Program-made: the position numbers and the translations under genes
Notes under the pieces: model-generated
Databases searched by the model: none
What the model saw: only the letters and a program-made list of their open reading frames with translations
Told to the model about the DNA's origin: nothing
DNA from: Strigomonas culicis
Lineage: Eukaryota > Euglenozoa > Kinetoplastea > Trypanosomatida > Trypanosomatidae
Reading direction: 5' to 3'
Assembly (NCBI GenBank): GCA_000482145.1
Contig: AUXH01000013.1
Coordinates: forward strand, 1-64,000
Length of the DNA: 64,000 nt
In this document: positions 49,601 to 60,507 of the stretch, in pieces
How positions within the stretch are numbered: position 1 is the stretch's first letter
Layout of the letters: each line of letters opens with the position of its first letter

Positions 49601-52600
49601 ATCGCTGTTCGTATTGTCGAGTAGTGCTTCTTCAATCCGCCCCTCCAGATCCCCCTGACGCCGTCGCTGTGGACTCTTCGGATCGAGAAACCGGTGATAG
49701 CTCATGTCATCCGAAGCCGCACCGCTCTTGTGTGTGTTGTCATGGTCCTGAACCGAAAAGATGACCGCATCGATGACGTGCTGATGATGGCTCTGGACGA
49801 GCACATCCGTGACAAGACGTAAAAGACCAATGACATGAAGATTCGCTGTTTCGTTTAGATTAGTATGCGTCTCATGGTTTTGCTTCTGTTCTTCAAAAAG
49901 GATGTATAGCTGTTGGAACAGGTAGGAACACAACTCAAACAGTTTAAACGTGAAGACGATTTCTTTCGAATGAAAAAACTCCATTTTGCTATTAATGTTG
50001 TTGTTGTTGCTATCTTCTGCATCATCATCATCTTCATCTCCCTCCACGAAATAAAACAGCTGGGAAACCAAAAAAGCCTTCTCCTTCGCGCAAACAATGT
50101 CAGACAGAAAGGAAAAAAGTCGGATGAGAACTTCCTTCTCGCTTTCAAAACTGTCTAACAATCGACTGACATAGTGATTCAATACGGGTGTCGCCCACGC
50201 CCTGCTCTTACTCGTCGTCACTGATGTCGTCCGATCGTAATGCTGCCGATCTTGTTTCGTGACATAACCAAAAATATACTTCATGTTGTATAAAAGCGGA
50301 AACAGAAGTGTCCGCAACCGCTTCACCTCAGTGCGCGAGAGGTGAATGTCTTCAAACAGCGTATCCAAGATGGTGGGGCTGGCACACCGGTCCTGTGGCG
50401 GCAGTGGAGGGTGATTTCGATTTTGCTTCTTATGAGGCCGTTCGTGTTCTTCTACAATAACAACCTCATCTTCCTCATCCACGTTTTTTGCCTCCTCCTT
50501 TGTAGTATGTTTACCCTCATTCCTATTAGTCTTTTCTTGTGTCTCGTTGTTGTGCTGCTGCGTCCGCCTCACTTCATCGTCGTCGTCGTCAGCCGCATCG
50601 CTGTTGACGCCCAGCTGTGCATTCGCGGCGACACACCACTTCTGCAGCAAAGGGTCCCCGCGGCACAGCATGTTAAAGGTCATCACCGCCATGGGCACAG
50701 CACTCGCATTCGCTTCTTCTTCCTCATCATTATTATTACTATTGTTGTTGTTGTTGTTATTATTATTATGCAGCTCGAATGTGCTATCTGGGGACGCAAA
50801 GGACAAGAGCGCGGTGCAGAGAAGGACCTCACTCTCTCCCAAATAAAAACGTCGCATCTGATCTAATGTTTCGTATGTCTTTACGTGGCGGCGATCGTTT
50901 TTGTACTTCGTCTGCTCCTCCTCGTACTGTTCTTTTAACAGTCGGACCCACAGCGGCCATAAAAACAGTAGCAAGTCGCAGGCCAGACCTTCATAATTAT
51001 CATTATTATTATTATCATTATTATCATTATTATTATTGCTTACACCGTTCCGATCATTCGATGCCGTTGAAGAAGACTGCGAGTGGTTGAAAAATAATAA
51101 ATGAAGAAGGATGGACACGATGAGCTTTAATAAAAACGGCTGAAAAAGAATCGAAAATGTTTTGGGGATGCACTTCGTGACAAAAAAGTACAGAAGAAAC
51201 TGTTTATCCTCCGCTGTTTGCGCACTGAAATAGTTATGATAGAGATAATAGGTTTGATTGAAATAAACACTGTTGTGATTATGGTTATGATGTACTGTGG
51301 CCGTCATTGCATCCAGTGGAGGGGAACCAACCAAAAAGGGCATGAATGGCTGACTGGTCAAGCTGGCAAACAGGTACTGCAGCTGAACGTATATCACATA
51401 ACTGTTATTCGTCGTTGGAGCCGTCGAAAGTGACACGAAGCGCTGAAAGGAATCAAAACACAAGAGTGGCGACCTGGAAGGACGTGTATTCGTGAGATCA
51501 TTTAATAATAATAAGGAATCGTCTCCCGTGATATGACTCGTAGTACGGCTATTATTATTATTATTATTATTATTATTTTCATGTATATGGGTCAGCATCG
51601 CGCTGATGCGGTTCATGGCGTGACAGATCACATGCGCATCGAAACACACTTTCTGATGCGGTGTGCTCCCGGGCACCAGTGGGAATGTGCTCTCGTTGTA
51701 GTGCTCAAATAAATGGCAAAATAAAAAGGGCTCATGTCGCTCCATCAGAGAAACGAAACGGTTCTGAGGATTATTATGATTATTGTTTAATAAATCGATT
51801 AAATACAACAGAGCCTTTTCAGCGCCATCGCTTAACAAGAGAGCAAAGCTAGCATTATTATTATTAGTGTGCTGTGGCTGTCGAAAAGAAATGGAGTGTT
51901 TTAGCTCAGCAAAACAAATGAGCTCCGTGTAAATCGTCGGGAAATACATACTGACCATGTCGATTATAATACTATTAGGATTAGAATTATTATTGAACTC
52001 CTCGTCATCATTATTATTGTTGTTATTACTTTCATTCACACTCTCCGACTTCAAGTCCTGCATCGTCGCAGTCGTCTGTCGTTTTCTTTTCCGACCCTTC
52101 TGCGCCGAAGTAGCGCTACCACGGCTCCCCGTTTGCGCCGCCTCTTCACCCATTTCCGTAAAGGCCTCTTTTAAACTCTCCCACAGGCTGTACACATTGC
52201 TATTATGCTGCGGCTGCTGCGGATTCGCCTCAGTGTCATCCACAAACTGCAAGAGAAACACGAAAGAAATCAAAACAGGGAAAAAACGCTTCACAAACTG
52301 CTTCTTCGTGTCGCAACAAAAGCCGATAAAAAATGGAAAGGCGTTGAACGCGTGGCGGCGCACCAGCAGCCACTCGAACAGGAGGTACTTACTGTAGTAC
52401 GAAACAAGTTGCGCATGTAGAGGGACTGTCTCCTGGGAGCGCGGCCGCCCCAGACGCGGCAGCCGCACACCGCCGTGTAGCTCCGTGAGCGCCAGCACCC
52501 ACAGCGGTGCTTCGTACAGCGATGGCAGGAAGCACTGGACGTCATGGGTGGCGTCGCTGTCGCCCCTGTGCCGTGGCGGGGCGGGCACAAAGAATAAGTC

Positions 52601-52824
52601 CTTTCGGCGCCACTTGGACTTCATGAGGCGGGCCAGCATCGTCATGGCAACACCCTTGCAGTCGAAATCAGAGGCCGCTGCGCATTCCATCAGCATAAAT
52701 GTAAAATGCAACGCCACCTCCTCCGTGTTCGTGTTGCTATTATGACTCGTCGTGTTGTTCCTGTTTGGATGTCGGAGCGCGTGGACTTGCTGTGCTTGAA
52801 TTGCCAATAGCTGATTATACTTAC

Positions 52825-52858
<34 letters not shown>

Positions 52859-55800
52859 TTGATGTAACGCGAGGACAGCGTTAGTTTGTGCCAGTAAGTT
52901 AATGACACACATCATTTCGTTCTTGGAGAACACCGCCGCGCGGCCCTGACGGACAAGCGCCTCGAACACATTTTCGATTTTCTGGAAGAGCGAGAAAAAA
53001 CGAAACAAGTGGTGGATTTCCGTCGCCGCGAACAGCTTCACCTGATAAGGGAAGTAATAATCACGCTGAGTGTCATTATTATTATTATTGAGTTCTTCCA
53101 CACCGACACCCTCGCCATCGTCGTCCTCCGTCGTATAGGAGAAATAAGAAAAGGCCAAACGACTGAGCTGTTCTGCACTTTCAATCGTCATGAAGGGAAT
53201 GTACATAAAAATACAGTTTAGGAGAGAACAATGCAATGTTGGCTGACAGAGCAATGCGTTGTGATCCGTAGCAGTAGTAGTAGTAGTAGTTTGTTGCAGA
53301 GCCAGTGGTGAGGACTCGGTCAGGACCTCCTTTACGAGCGCCTCCTCATCCATCAGCAACAGCGGAAGCGGGGTGTGCGTGCCGCGCTCGCTACTCGCCG
53401 TCTGCTGATGCAGCAGCAAATAGGCCTCGCGGTGTACAACAGCTGTGATGGACAGCGCGTACAGCAAGAAGAGGGTAGCGTTCGTCTTATACTGTTCCTT
53501 CACCGTCCGCAGCAGCTCGATGGAGGCCTCCTTCGCTCGCACCGCATAATTCGTCGTGGTGGTTGTGGATGTGGTTGTCATTGGGTCCGCATGCGGTAGC
53601 GGCGCAGCGCGGGGGTGGCAAAACGAAAAGAAGCGCAAGATCTGCAGCAGTGTGTAGAAGGAATGCAGGTGCGGCAGTAACAGCGAATGGAACGGCTTCG
53701 CTTTCGGTGCTGCACTCGACGGATAAGCGCTGGCTGGAGGCGCCGCCTGAATAAACTCGCTCCTCTGCAGAATCGAAAAGAGCGTTTCGCACACCATCCC
53801 GTAATCCACAAACGGGTCCGCGCTGACCTGCAGCAGTTTTTTCCGCTGGACGAGGCAGAGCAACAAACTTAGAAAGTGCGTGCTCAGCTGCAAGACGTGG
53901 TGGACTTGCAAAATGACTTCGTCGGAGCATCCCAACGTGGGATTATCATTTTCCAAATTATTATTATTAATACTAGTATTCGTATTATTACTGAGTTGAC
54001 CACCGCTCAGGAAGCGACTGAGAGGGACGAGGCTCTCCTCAACCAGCTTCCGACAGAGGATGCCGCAAAAGGAGAAAATGATTTGTCGATTCTCAAAAAA
54101 GTGGTCCTTCTCGTGGAGAGGGATCGACAGGAAGACGTCGCCCACGTCGTTGTAAAATTCGTACAAGGCCGTCAGCAGTGATACTTTTTGGAGCACAAAC
54201 AGGGCCTTCTTGTGCGACAGACGGTTGTTCCCGTTCGCGGGAGGATGCGGATGATTATGATTTAACAACAAGAGCTGCTCCGACAAATAATGCGCGAGGT
54301 ACAACACCATGTAGTACATTTGGCTGTCCGGAAGATGCAGTTTTTTCGTGTTGGAATGCCCGTGTGGCTGCTGCCCCTCCGCGTCCGCCTCCGGTCCCTC
54401 CTCCAACACCTCGACCGGGTGCCCAAACATGAGGTTCTCAGGTGTGTGCTTGAAGAAAAACAGATCCGCTTCTAAGCAGTGCCGCTGCGCGAGCGGCACG
54501 GGCCCGCGCCCCCACTGCTGCGGCTGCTGCGGGAGCTGCCAGAGGCCCTTTCGATACAGCCGAATCAGCAGGTGTAGCAGCTGCGCACAGTCACAGGCAA
54601 GACACAGCGATGCCGCGTTCAGATACGCTTCATCGATCCCATGCGGCGGCGGGCGATGGCTTCGATACGTGTGATGCGTATTCTTATTATTATTATCCTT
54701 TTTTTTATGAATGTTGTTTTCCTCCTCATCATCATACTCCTCTTCCTCCTCATCCAGACGGGCAGCGGGCGGCGGGGAGGGGGTGTCGACGTTCACCTTC
54801 GTGGCCGCGCTCTGAAGCATTGCGATCCGTTTGACCAACAGCAGAAAAGAGCTTCGAACGGTCTGGCACAACGCGTCCGAAAACGAAGCCGTGACGTCCA
54901 CTCGCCGAACGGTCCGTCCGTGACTCTGATTCGGATTCGCGTGCTGCTGATGCTGATCTGCCTCCGTTTCGGTGAAAGAGAGCCACCGCTTCGCTAGAAA
55001 CGGCAGCACGAACGAGGAAACAAAAGCGGACGGCGCCGAAAGTGTAGACTGTATCTTGCGCCTTTGCGTGTGCAGCTCCTGCTGCAGTAGTACATTGGGG
55101 GCGTGTGTGCGCGCCGCAGCTTGTTCAGCATCATGCTCTGTCTGGTGCGGCGCTTCCAGCTGCAACAGGGCGCCTTCCTCCGTCTCGAGGTCACAGCTTT
55201 GGCACGCGACGTAGTACATGAAGTCCTCGCAGAGGTTGAGAATCGTGTGGAACCACTGCGTGCTGCTCTTGTTGGCATGATGCGGGTGGGAGGAATCCGA
55301 CTGCCGCTGCGAGCGATTCCATCTTGCGGGATAGCAATAGTAGTGTGTATGCGGCTGCAGGGCGTCAAAATAAAAATGCGTGTTGTGTGCCACACCGTGG
55401 ACAAGGAACTGCAGACCACTCACCGTAAAGTCGTGTATAGTATTGTTGTTGTTGTTATGGAAAAGCATGTGTATTCGATGCAGGAATGTAAGCATCTGCA
55501 GAAACAAAAAGGGTGAGAGAGCGTTGCGCTCCAGTGGCTTGCTGCTGCCGCCCATCGAGTGGACCGCATGGCTCAAAGCAATCTCGCCTTCTTGTTGGAA
55601 AACAGACAGTTGCGTTTGTGCGTTCAGATAGACAAAGTGGGCCTTGCCCAGCACGAATAATGGCTGCTCCCGCCGGCTGCGCCCCTCTGCCTCCGACATG
55701 CCCAACCACGTAAACGACCTGGTATTCTTTCTAATATCTTCTTTTGACAAAATGTGCTCCGCGATGGAGGACAGCAACTCGTACACATCCCCTTTCGGGA

Positions 55801-58687
55801 AGTGCTCGAACTGATTCATCGCCTTCGGTGGCTGCTGATGCGCCAACGTCGGAAGAGGCGGAGGCGGATGGTTTATCGCTTCCTGGCCGCGCCTGCTTGT
55901 CTCTGGAAGGTACAAGTGCGGGAAAAAGGTGTTGACCAAAACAGCGAAGATTTCTTTTTGAACGGCAACAGAACACCTACACAGCATTGTCTTTAAGACC
56001 GCCAGCACCAGAAAATGCAGCCGCTGCCCGCCACGCCCGGCGGGGAGGTCGCCGAGCGGTGCAGGCGCGGCACGACCACCACTGCGGTCCGTCACCTGAT
56101 ACAGCATCGGCAGCAGCACCTGCTGCATGACGTAGTCACACTGAACGGTGGAGAGAGACAGCGTGGTCATGTGTTGCGCCAGCAGGTGCAGTAAAAACAA
56201 GTGCATGTCATCAATCGCATCCGTCAGAAGGACGAGCTGCTCCGTGGTGGTGGCGGCCGTCGCATCAGTGGTATCCTTAGAGAGGAAATCGCGATACGCC
56301 GCTTCATCAAAGAAGCCAAAAAAAGACGTCTGGAGCAGCGCGACGATTCGATGCCACGCACTTCGCCGATTGGATGTGTGGTGCTGCGGCTCCTCGGACA
56401 CACCATCGTCATTGACGCGTGCTTCGTCCCTCCGCTTCTTCAACGGCGGTGCGTCCGCCGCCTGCTGCTGCTGCTGCTGGTGACAGGCGTAGCACGGATG
56501 GGTGTGCTCACTGACATAGACAACAAGTGCCGCGAGGTGGAAAATGGGCACAATCTGTTGAAAGTTCACGTTGTCGCTGTTCAGCAGCTCCCGGCGGGAG
56601 AGAAAGCTGAATGGGTGCTTGGGCATGCTAAAGTAGTGTATCACAAATGGCACCAGCGTCTCGTGGAGTAACATCAACAGGGGGACGGAAGGCCACACCT
56701 CCTGCGATGGACTTGAACTCGCCGCCGCATCCTCTGGACGAGGCGGATCCAACCCCAAATGATGATTACTAGTCATCGGGTGGTGCGGATGGTCGTGACT
56801 CTGGTTCTGTCGCACAACATCCCGTAGGACGGCGGTGCTGATCCACGGCGCAAAATTTGCGCTGACCAGCACAATCAGGAGATGAAACAGTTCCAAGTCC
56901 CACAGCTCCGTGCGGCGGTTCACGTTCGCGTTTGCACTTGTGCTGCTGCTGGAGATTGGATTCACAGTTGGATTGGGATTCGTGTTCAACTGGGCAATGA
57001 GGGACAGATGCGGGCGGCTGCTGGAGCCGCCGCCGCTGCCGCGATGGTAATAGTAAAAGCAGTTACACAGCGTCTTCATCAGCGAAAAGCAGAACTGCTT
57101 CGCGACGTCGTCAAAATCGTTTTGAATTGTTTCGATAAAAACACGCAACAATTGCAGCAGCGCCGTCTCGACTTTCAAATGATAACTGCTGGGCGGTGGG
57201 CGGCTGTGGGTGCTGGGATCCCCGTCCATCGTCGCGGCGCCGCCGCTCTGATGTGTGTAAAGCACAAACTGCGCCAACAGCTCCGAAATGCGAATCACAT
57301 TTTCATCTTTTGGACTGCGCTTGAGATGGCTGAAATGAGCCTCCGTCGTGCGACCATCGTCTGAGGCAGCAGGCGCCGCCTGCTGCCTCTGCAGGGCGGC
57401 CAGCAGCGGCGATCGGTGTCCCACGACAAACGCTTGCGGATACGTCTGCGGGGGCTGTGGGTGCGGGTGGAAGGATAAGCACATCACCGCCTGCGGCAGC
57501 CGCAGCAGCGCCGCCAGCACCTCCGTGTACAGTAGGCAGTCCTCTGCGTGTGCGGGGAGGTAGATGTATGTGCGGGGGCTCGCATCCGGCCCCGTGCGGA
57601 GCGGCACGAAGCGATCCTGGTACACCGCGCGCTCCGTCAGCTGCAGCAGCACATCGCAAAACGCGATGTAATAACTCGCGCCCATGCACTGTGCGTAGCC
57701 ATCGTAGGCAAGCAGCTCCCGCAGCAGGCGGATGTACTCCGTCGCGAGAAAGGCGACCAGCACCTCGCTGCGCAGCACCTCCAGCAGGTGGTTCAGCAGC
57801 AAATAAAAGGGGGACGCGTTTTTAAACAAAAAAGGCAGCGTGCTGATCGTGTTGGGGAGCGAAGAGGCGGCTGCGGGACGAGCGGTGCTGTCCGCGTGGA
57901 TTCGGTAGAGCATGCCCTCGACAGAGTCCGCGGACGGGAAAACGGCATTTCCATCCGTGAGTGCGTGGGCAACATCATGAAACGCGTGTGGCGTATCGAA
58001 GAAGGCCTCGTCCGCAGTCGCACTGTTTTTATTCGTTGTCGCACTAGTAGTAGAAACAGTGGCACCACGATGCTGTTCCTTGGTGCGAATATCAAAACTA
58101 TCAGGCGAGATAAAGTCGTCACTCCGTGTGTGTGCCGTCGCAGCGCCCGCTGGGTCACGTGCGCTCCTGTTCGACTGCGGAAGGAGTGTTTCAAATGGCA
58201 GGTGCTGATGCAAAATCGTGATAAAGTGAAAAAACGGTTTGATAATGTCCGTTTTGATCTGATGCGCTTTTTTTGAGTTCAACGGCGTCGTCGCTGCATC
58301 GAGTGGATCTGCCAGTATCCGCTTGCCCTCCGTCTGACAGAAGTGCGCGAGTGTGGGCTTGATGATCTCGTTCAGCAAGATGACAAGAATATTACAGCAC
58401 ACACCGGCGCCAAATACATGCTGCGGAGACCCATGTATCCGACTGGCCACCGCCTGCTGACCCTCCCCATCCGTCATGTCATGGCGATGACTAGCAGCAG
58501 CAGTAGCGGTAGAATGAATGGGGACGTGATCGAAGAAGGCATTTAGATTCAGCATGATCTTGTTAGCTTCCTGCAGCTGGATGCTGGTTGTGGTGCGCAC
58601 CGGGCGCAGAAGCTTCACATCGTCGATGATCTTTGTCAGCTGCTGCTTGAGTCGTGATGTATCAAAACCCAACGGAGTGTGCTCCAT
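43691..58687 (-). CDS. ATM: ATM/Tel1 PI3K-like protein kinase
   Basis: ATM senses DNA double-strand breaks and phosphorylates SQ/TQ sites. The 4998-residue product starts at ATG 58687 (MEHTPLGFDTSRLK). The kinase domain (about 4560-4870) matches ATM rather than ATR, TOR or DNA-PK: GGINVPKVLTLLLSDGRQ, NDDMRQDALLEQVFGLANF, GVLQWLDQTVSFGEYIAG, VGFIVGLGDRHGGNLLLD, LVHIDLGIALDQGLLL and VPFRCTRNVVDGLGVRGT. The catalytic Asp/His/Asn (GDRHxxN) and metal Asp (HIDLG) are present. The extreme C-terminus (LSCMFEGWSPWL) is a FATC end close to that of ATM. The rest should be HEAT and FAT solenoid. Human ATM has 3056 residues; this one is much longer, partly from many poly-Asn, Asp/Glu and His/Gln inserts. 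It is the largest gene in the window, nearly a quarter of its length. Confidence 0.96.
52819..52859. repeat. (ATT)n/(AAT)n repeat encoding poly-Asn in ATM
   Basis: About twelve att units on the + strand; the longest of many Asn runs in this gene. Others lie at about 50725-50768, 50998-51040, 51549-51578 and 52006-52030. Confidence 0.95.
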
Positions 58688-59163
58688 AACTATTGGGCCT
58701 GTTTTTTTTTTATGTTTGATTTGTTTTAATCTGTTTTTCTGTATAAGAATCTATGTGATACTAGCTGGATAATAATGTATGAAGGAAAAGAAGAAGAAAA
58801 AAAAAGAAAAAAATGTACGGTATTATTTTAAAGAAAACAATGATTACAATCTCTTCTTGTTGTTGATGTTTTTTTTTTACTTTTTTATCTATTGGCTTTA
58901 CTTTCAGAAAAAAAAGTACTACACTAATAATATCTGTTTGAGAACTATAAAGAAAAAAGAAGAATACTTTTCTTAAAGAAATATATACGTACCTAAAAAT
59001 TTCATAAAGAATGAAAGAAAAGAAACAAGAGGAAGAGGAGAACCATGTACGAAGAAGAAGAAAAAAAGATCAAGCATATACATCGTTTTCCTTGCTACAC
59101 TAATAGATATTTCCTTTTTGTTGTGGCTTTTTTTTTTGTTTGTTTGTTTTTTTATTATCATTA
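58688..59163. other. Intergenic spacer
   Basis: AT-rich spacer between the SF3A2 stop and the ATM start, containing the ATM splice signals and several A/T runs. No RNA gene seen. Confidence 0.65.
58764..58812 (-). promoter_or_regulatory. Putative trans-splice acceptor for ATM
   Basis: Sense strand: a long C/T tract (58780-58812), then ATTATTATCCAG with the AG at 58766-58765, 77 bases before the ATG. Confidence 0.6.
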
Positions 59164-59916
59164 TTATCTACTCAGAACAAAAAACAACGCGTAGACGCGT
59201 GTCAGCGGGTTCCAATCGCAGTAGTAGGCCGGCACCTCCGTCCGCTCGCCCTCCTCCTCTGCACTCCTCTCATCGTCTGTCGCCTCGCCCGTCCGTGCTG
59301 CGCTGCGCCCAGGCTCGTACACGAGCACATCCCCTGCCTGCGAACGCAACGCCTTCGCGGGGAACTTGAGGGCGACCGTGCGGTAGCCCTCGCAGGCGAC
59401 GACGAGGTACATGAAGTAGTCGTCCGGTGGCACCTCCACGTACTGCTCGCGGGCAGAGAGCCAGCGATGCAGCGGGCGGCTCGACGTGGCGTGCGCGGCA
59501 CCCGCCTGGCTATCCGGGTGGTGAAAGTAGAATTCTAAAAACACTTTGGTCTCGAAACGCACCGCGTCGTGCTCTGTACGGAACGAAAAAAGGGGCTCGC
59601 CGTATTTTTCGTTATGGCGTTTCGCACCCGCGGCTGTGCTGCTCTCGGAGAGGTCCTTCACCACCTGCAGCTGTTCGGCCTTCCGTCGGGCTTCCTCGTT
59701 GCGCTCTTCCTCCAGCCGCAGACGGCGGTCCCGCAGCTGGCGCATCTCAATCTTCTCCAACTGCTTTTGATGGACCTTACCGCTAATGTGTTTAATAAAA
59801 TTATTCTCGTCGGTGCAAAAAATACGGCAGAGGAGACAGGTGACTTTGCCAAGGTGATTCTTTTTATAGTATGGGTTGGAGGACGCCAGCTGCGTCGTGG
59901 CAGTGGACGTATTCAT
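59164..59916 (-). CDS. SF3A2: Splicing factor 3A subunit 2 (SF3A2/SF3a66/Prp11)
   Basis: A 250-residue protein from ATG 59916 (MNTSTATTQL). SF3A2 is part of the U2 snRNP and needed for pre-spliceosome formation; kinetoplastids use it mainly for trans-splicing. SNPYYKKNHLGKVTCLLC is the family signature, and the matrin-type C2H2 finger uses Cys27, Cys30, His43 and His49 (HISGKVHQ). A charged helix follows (LRDRRLRLEEERNEEARRKA). The second domain matches the SF3A2 core: FETKVFLEFYFHHPD, RPLHRWLSAREQYVEVPPDD, FMYLVVACEGYRTVALKFPA. The human Pro-rich C-terminal repeats are absent. Length is near that of yeast Prp11 (266 residues). Confidence 0.95.
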   Translation of the reverse strand: MNTSTATTQLASSNPYYKKNHLGKVTCLLCRIFCTDENNFIKHISGKVHQKQLEKIEMRQLRDRRLRLEEERNEEARRKAEQLQVVKDLSESSTAAGAKRHNEKYGEPLFSFRTEHDAVRFETKVFLEFYFHHPDSQAGAAHATSSRPLHRWLSAREQYVEVPPDDYFMYLVVACEGYRTVALKFPAKALRSQAGDVLVYEPGRSAARTGEATDDERSAEEEGERTEVPAYYCDWNPLTRVYALFFVLSR

Positions 59917-60507
59917 GTTTTTGTTCTGTTTGTTTTCTGTTTATTATTATTATTACTAAGATGGATTTTGGCTATCTATTAACGAATATACTCTGTTATT
60001 CTGTATTTTCGGTTTGGGATTATGTACTGTGGACCGTGTGTTTGTTCTTTCAAGAAAAGAAAAGTGAGAGAGGGAGAGAGACGCAGTGTTGTCAAGAGAG
60101 AAGAAACCACAAAACAGATTCTTCGTATGGTACGAGGGTTTTTATATGTTCTTTTTTTTTTGTGTGTGTGTTTCTATCATCATTTTTTAGGGGGTTGCTT
60201 TTGTTTTACTATTATTGGATGTTGCGGAAAAGAAATAACAGGGAACACGAGAAAATGAAGTGGATTATTAATATGCGATAATTAGAAAACAGAAAAGAAA
60301 CGTATGTATGCATGTAATATGCATCGGCAAAAAAAGAGTCTTCGAACTAACACAATAACCACCAGTAACAGAAACAAAAGAAGAATCAAAAAAAAAAACA
60401 AGATTGAAAAGTACAATACAAACAATAGTCGCAAAGAAAGACATGTATTTACAAAACAAGAAGAATACTCGTATAATATATGCATAAATATTTTTTTTGA
60501 ATAGTTA
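59917..60507. other. Intergenic spacer
   Basis: AT-rich spacer. T-rich on the + strand at 59930-60220, A-rich at 60320-60420. I find no tRNA, snRNA or coding frame. Confidence 0.6.

Noticed and set aside
43691..58687. ATR, TOR or TRRAP as identity of the large PIKK
   Set aside because: The kinase motifs after the catalytic loop (DQGLLLAMPERVPF, NVVDGLGVRGT) and the FATC end fit ATM best, and catalytic residues are intact, unlike TRRAP.
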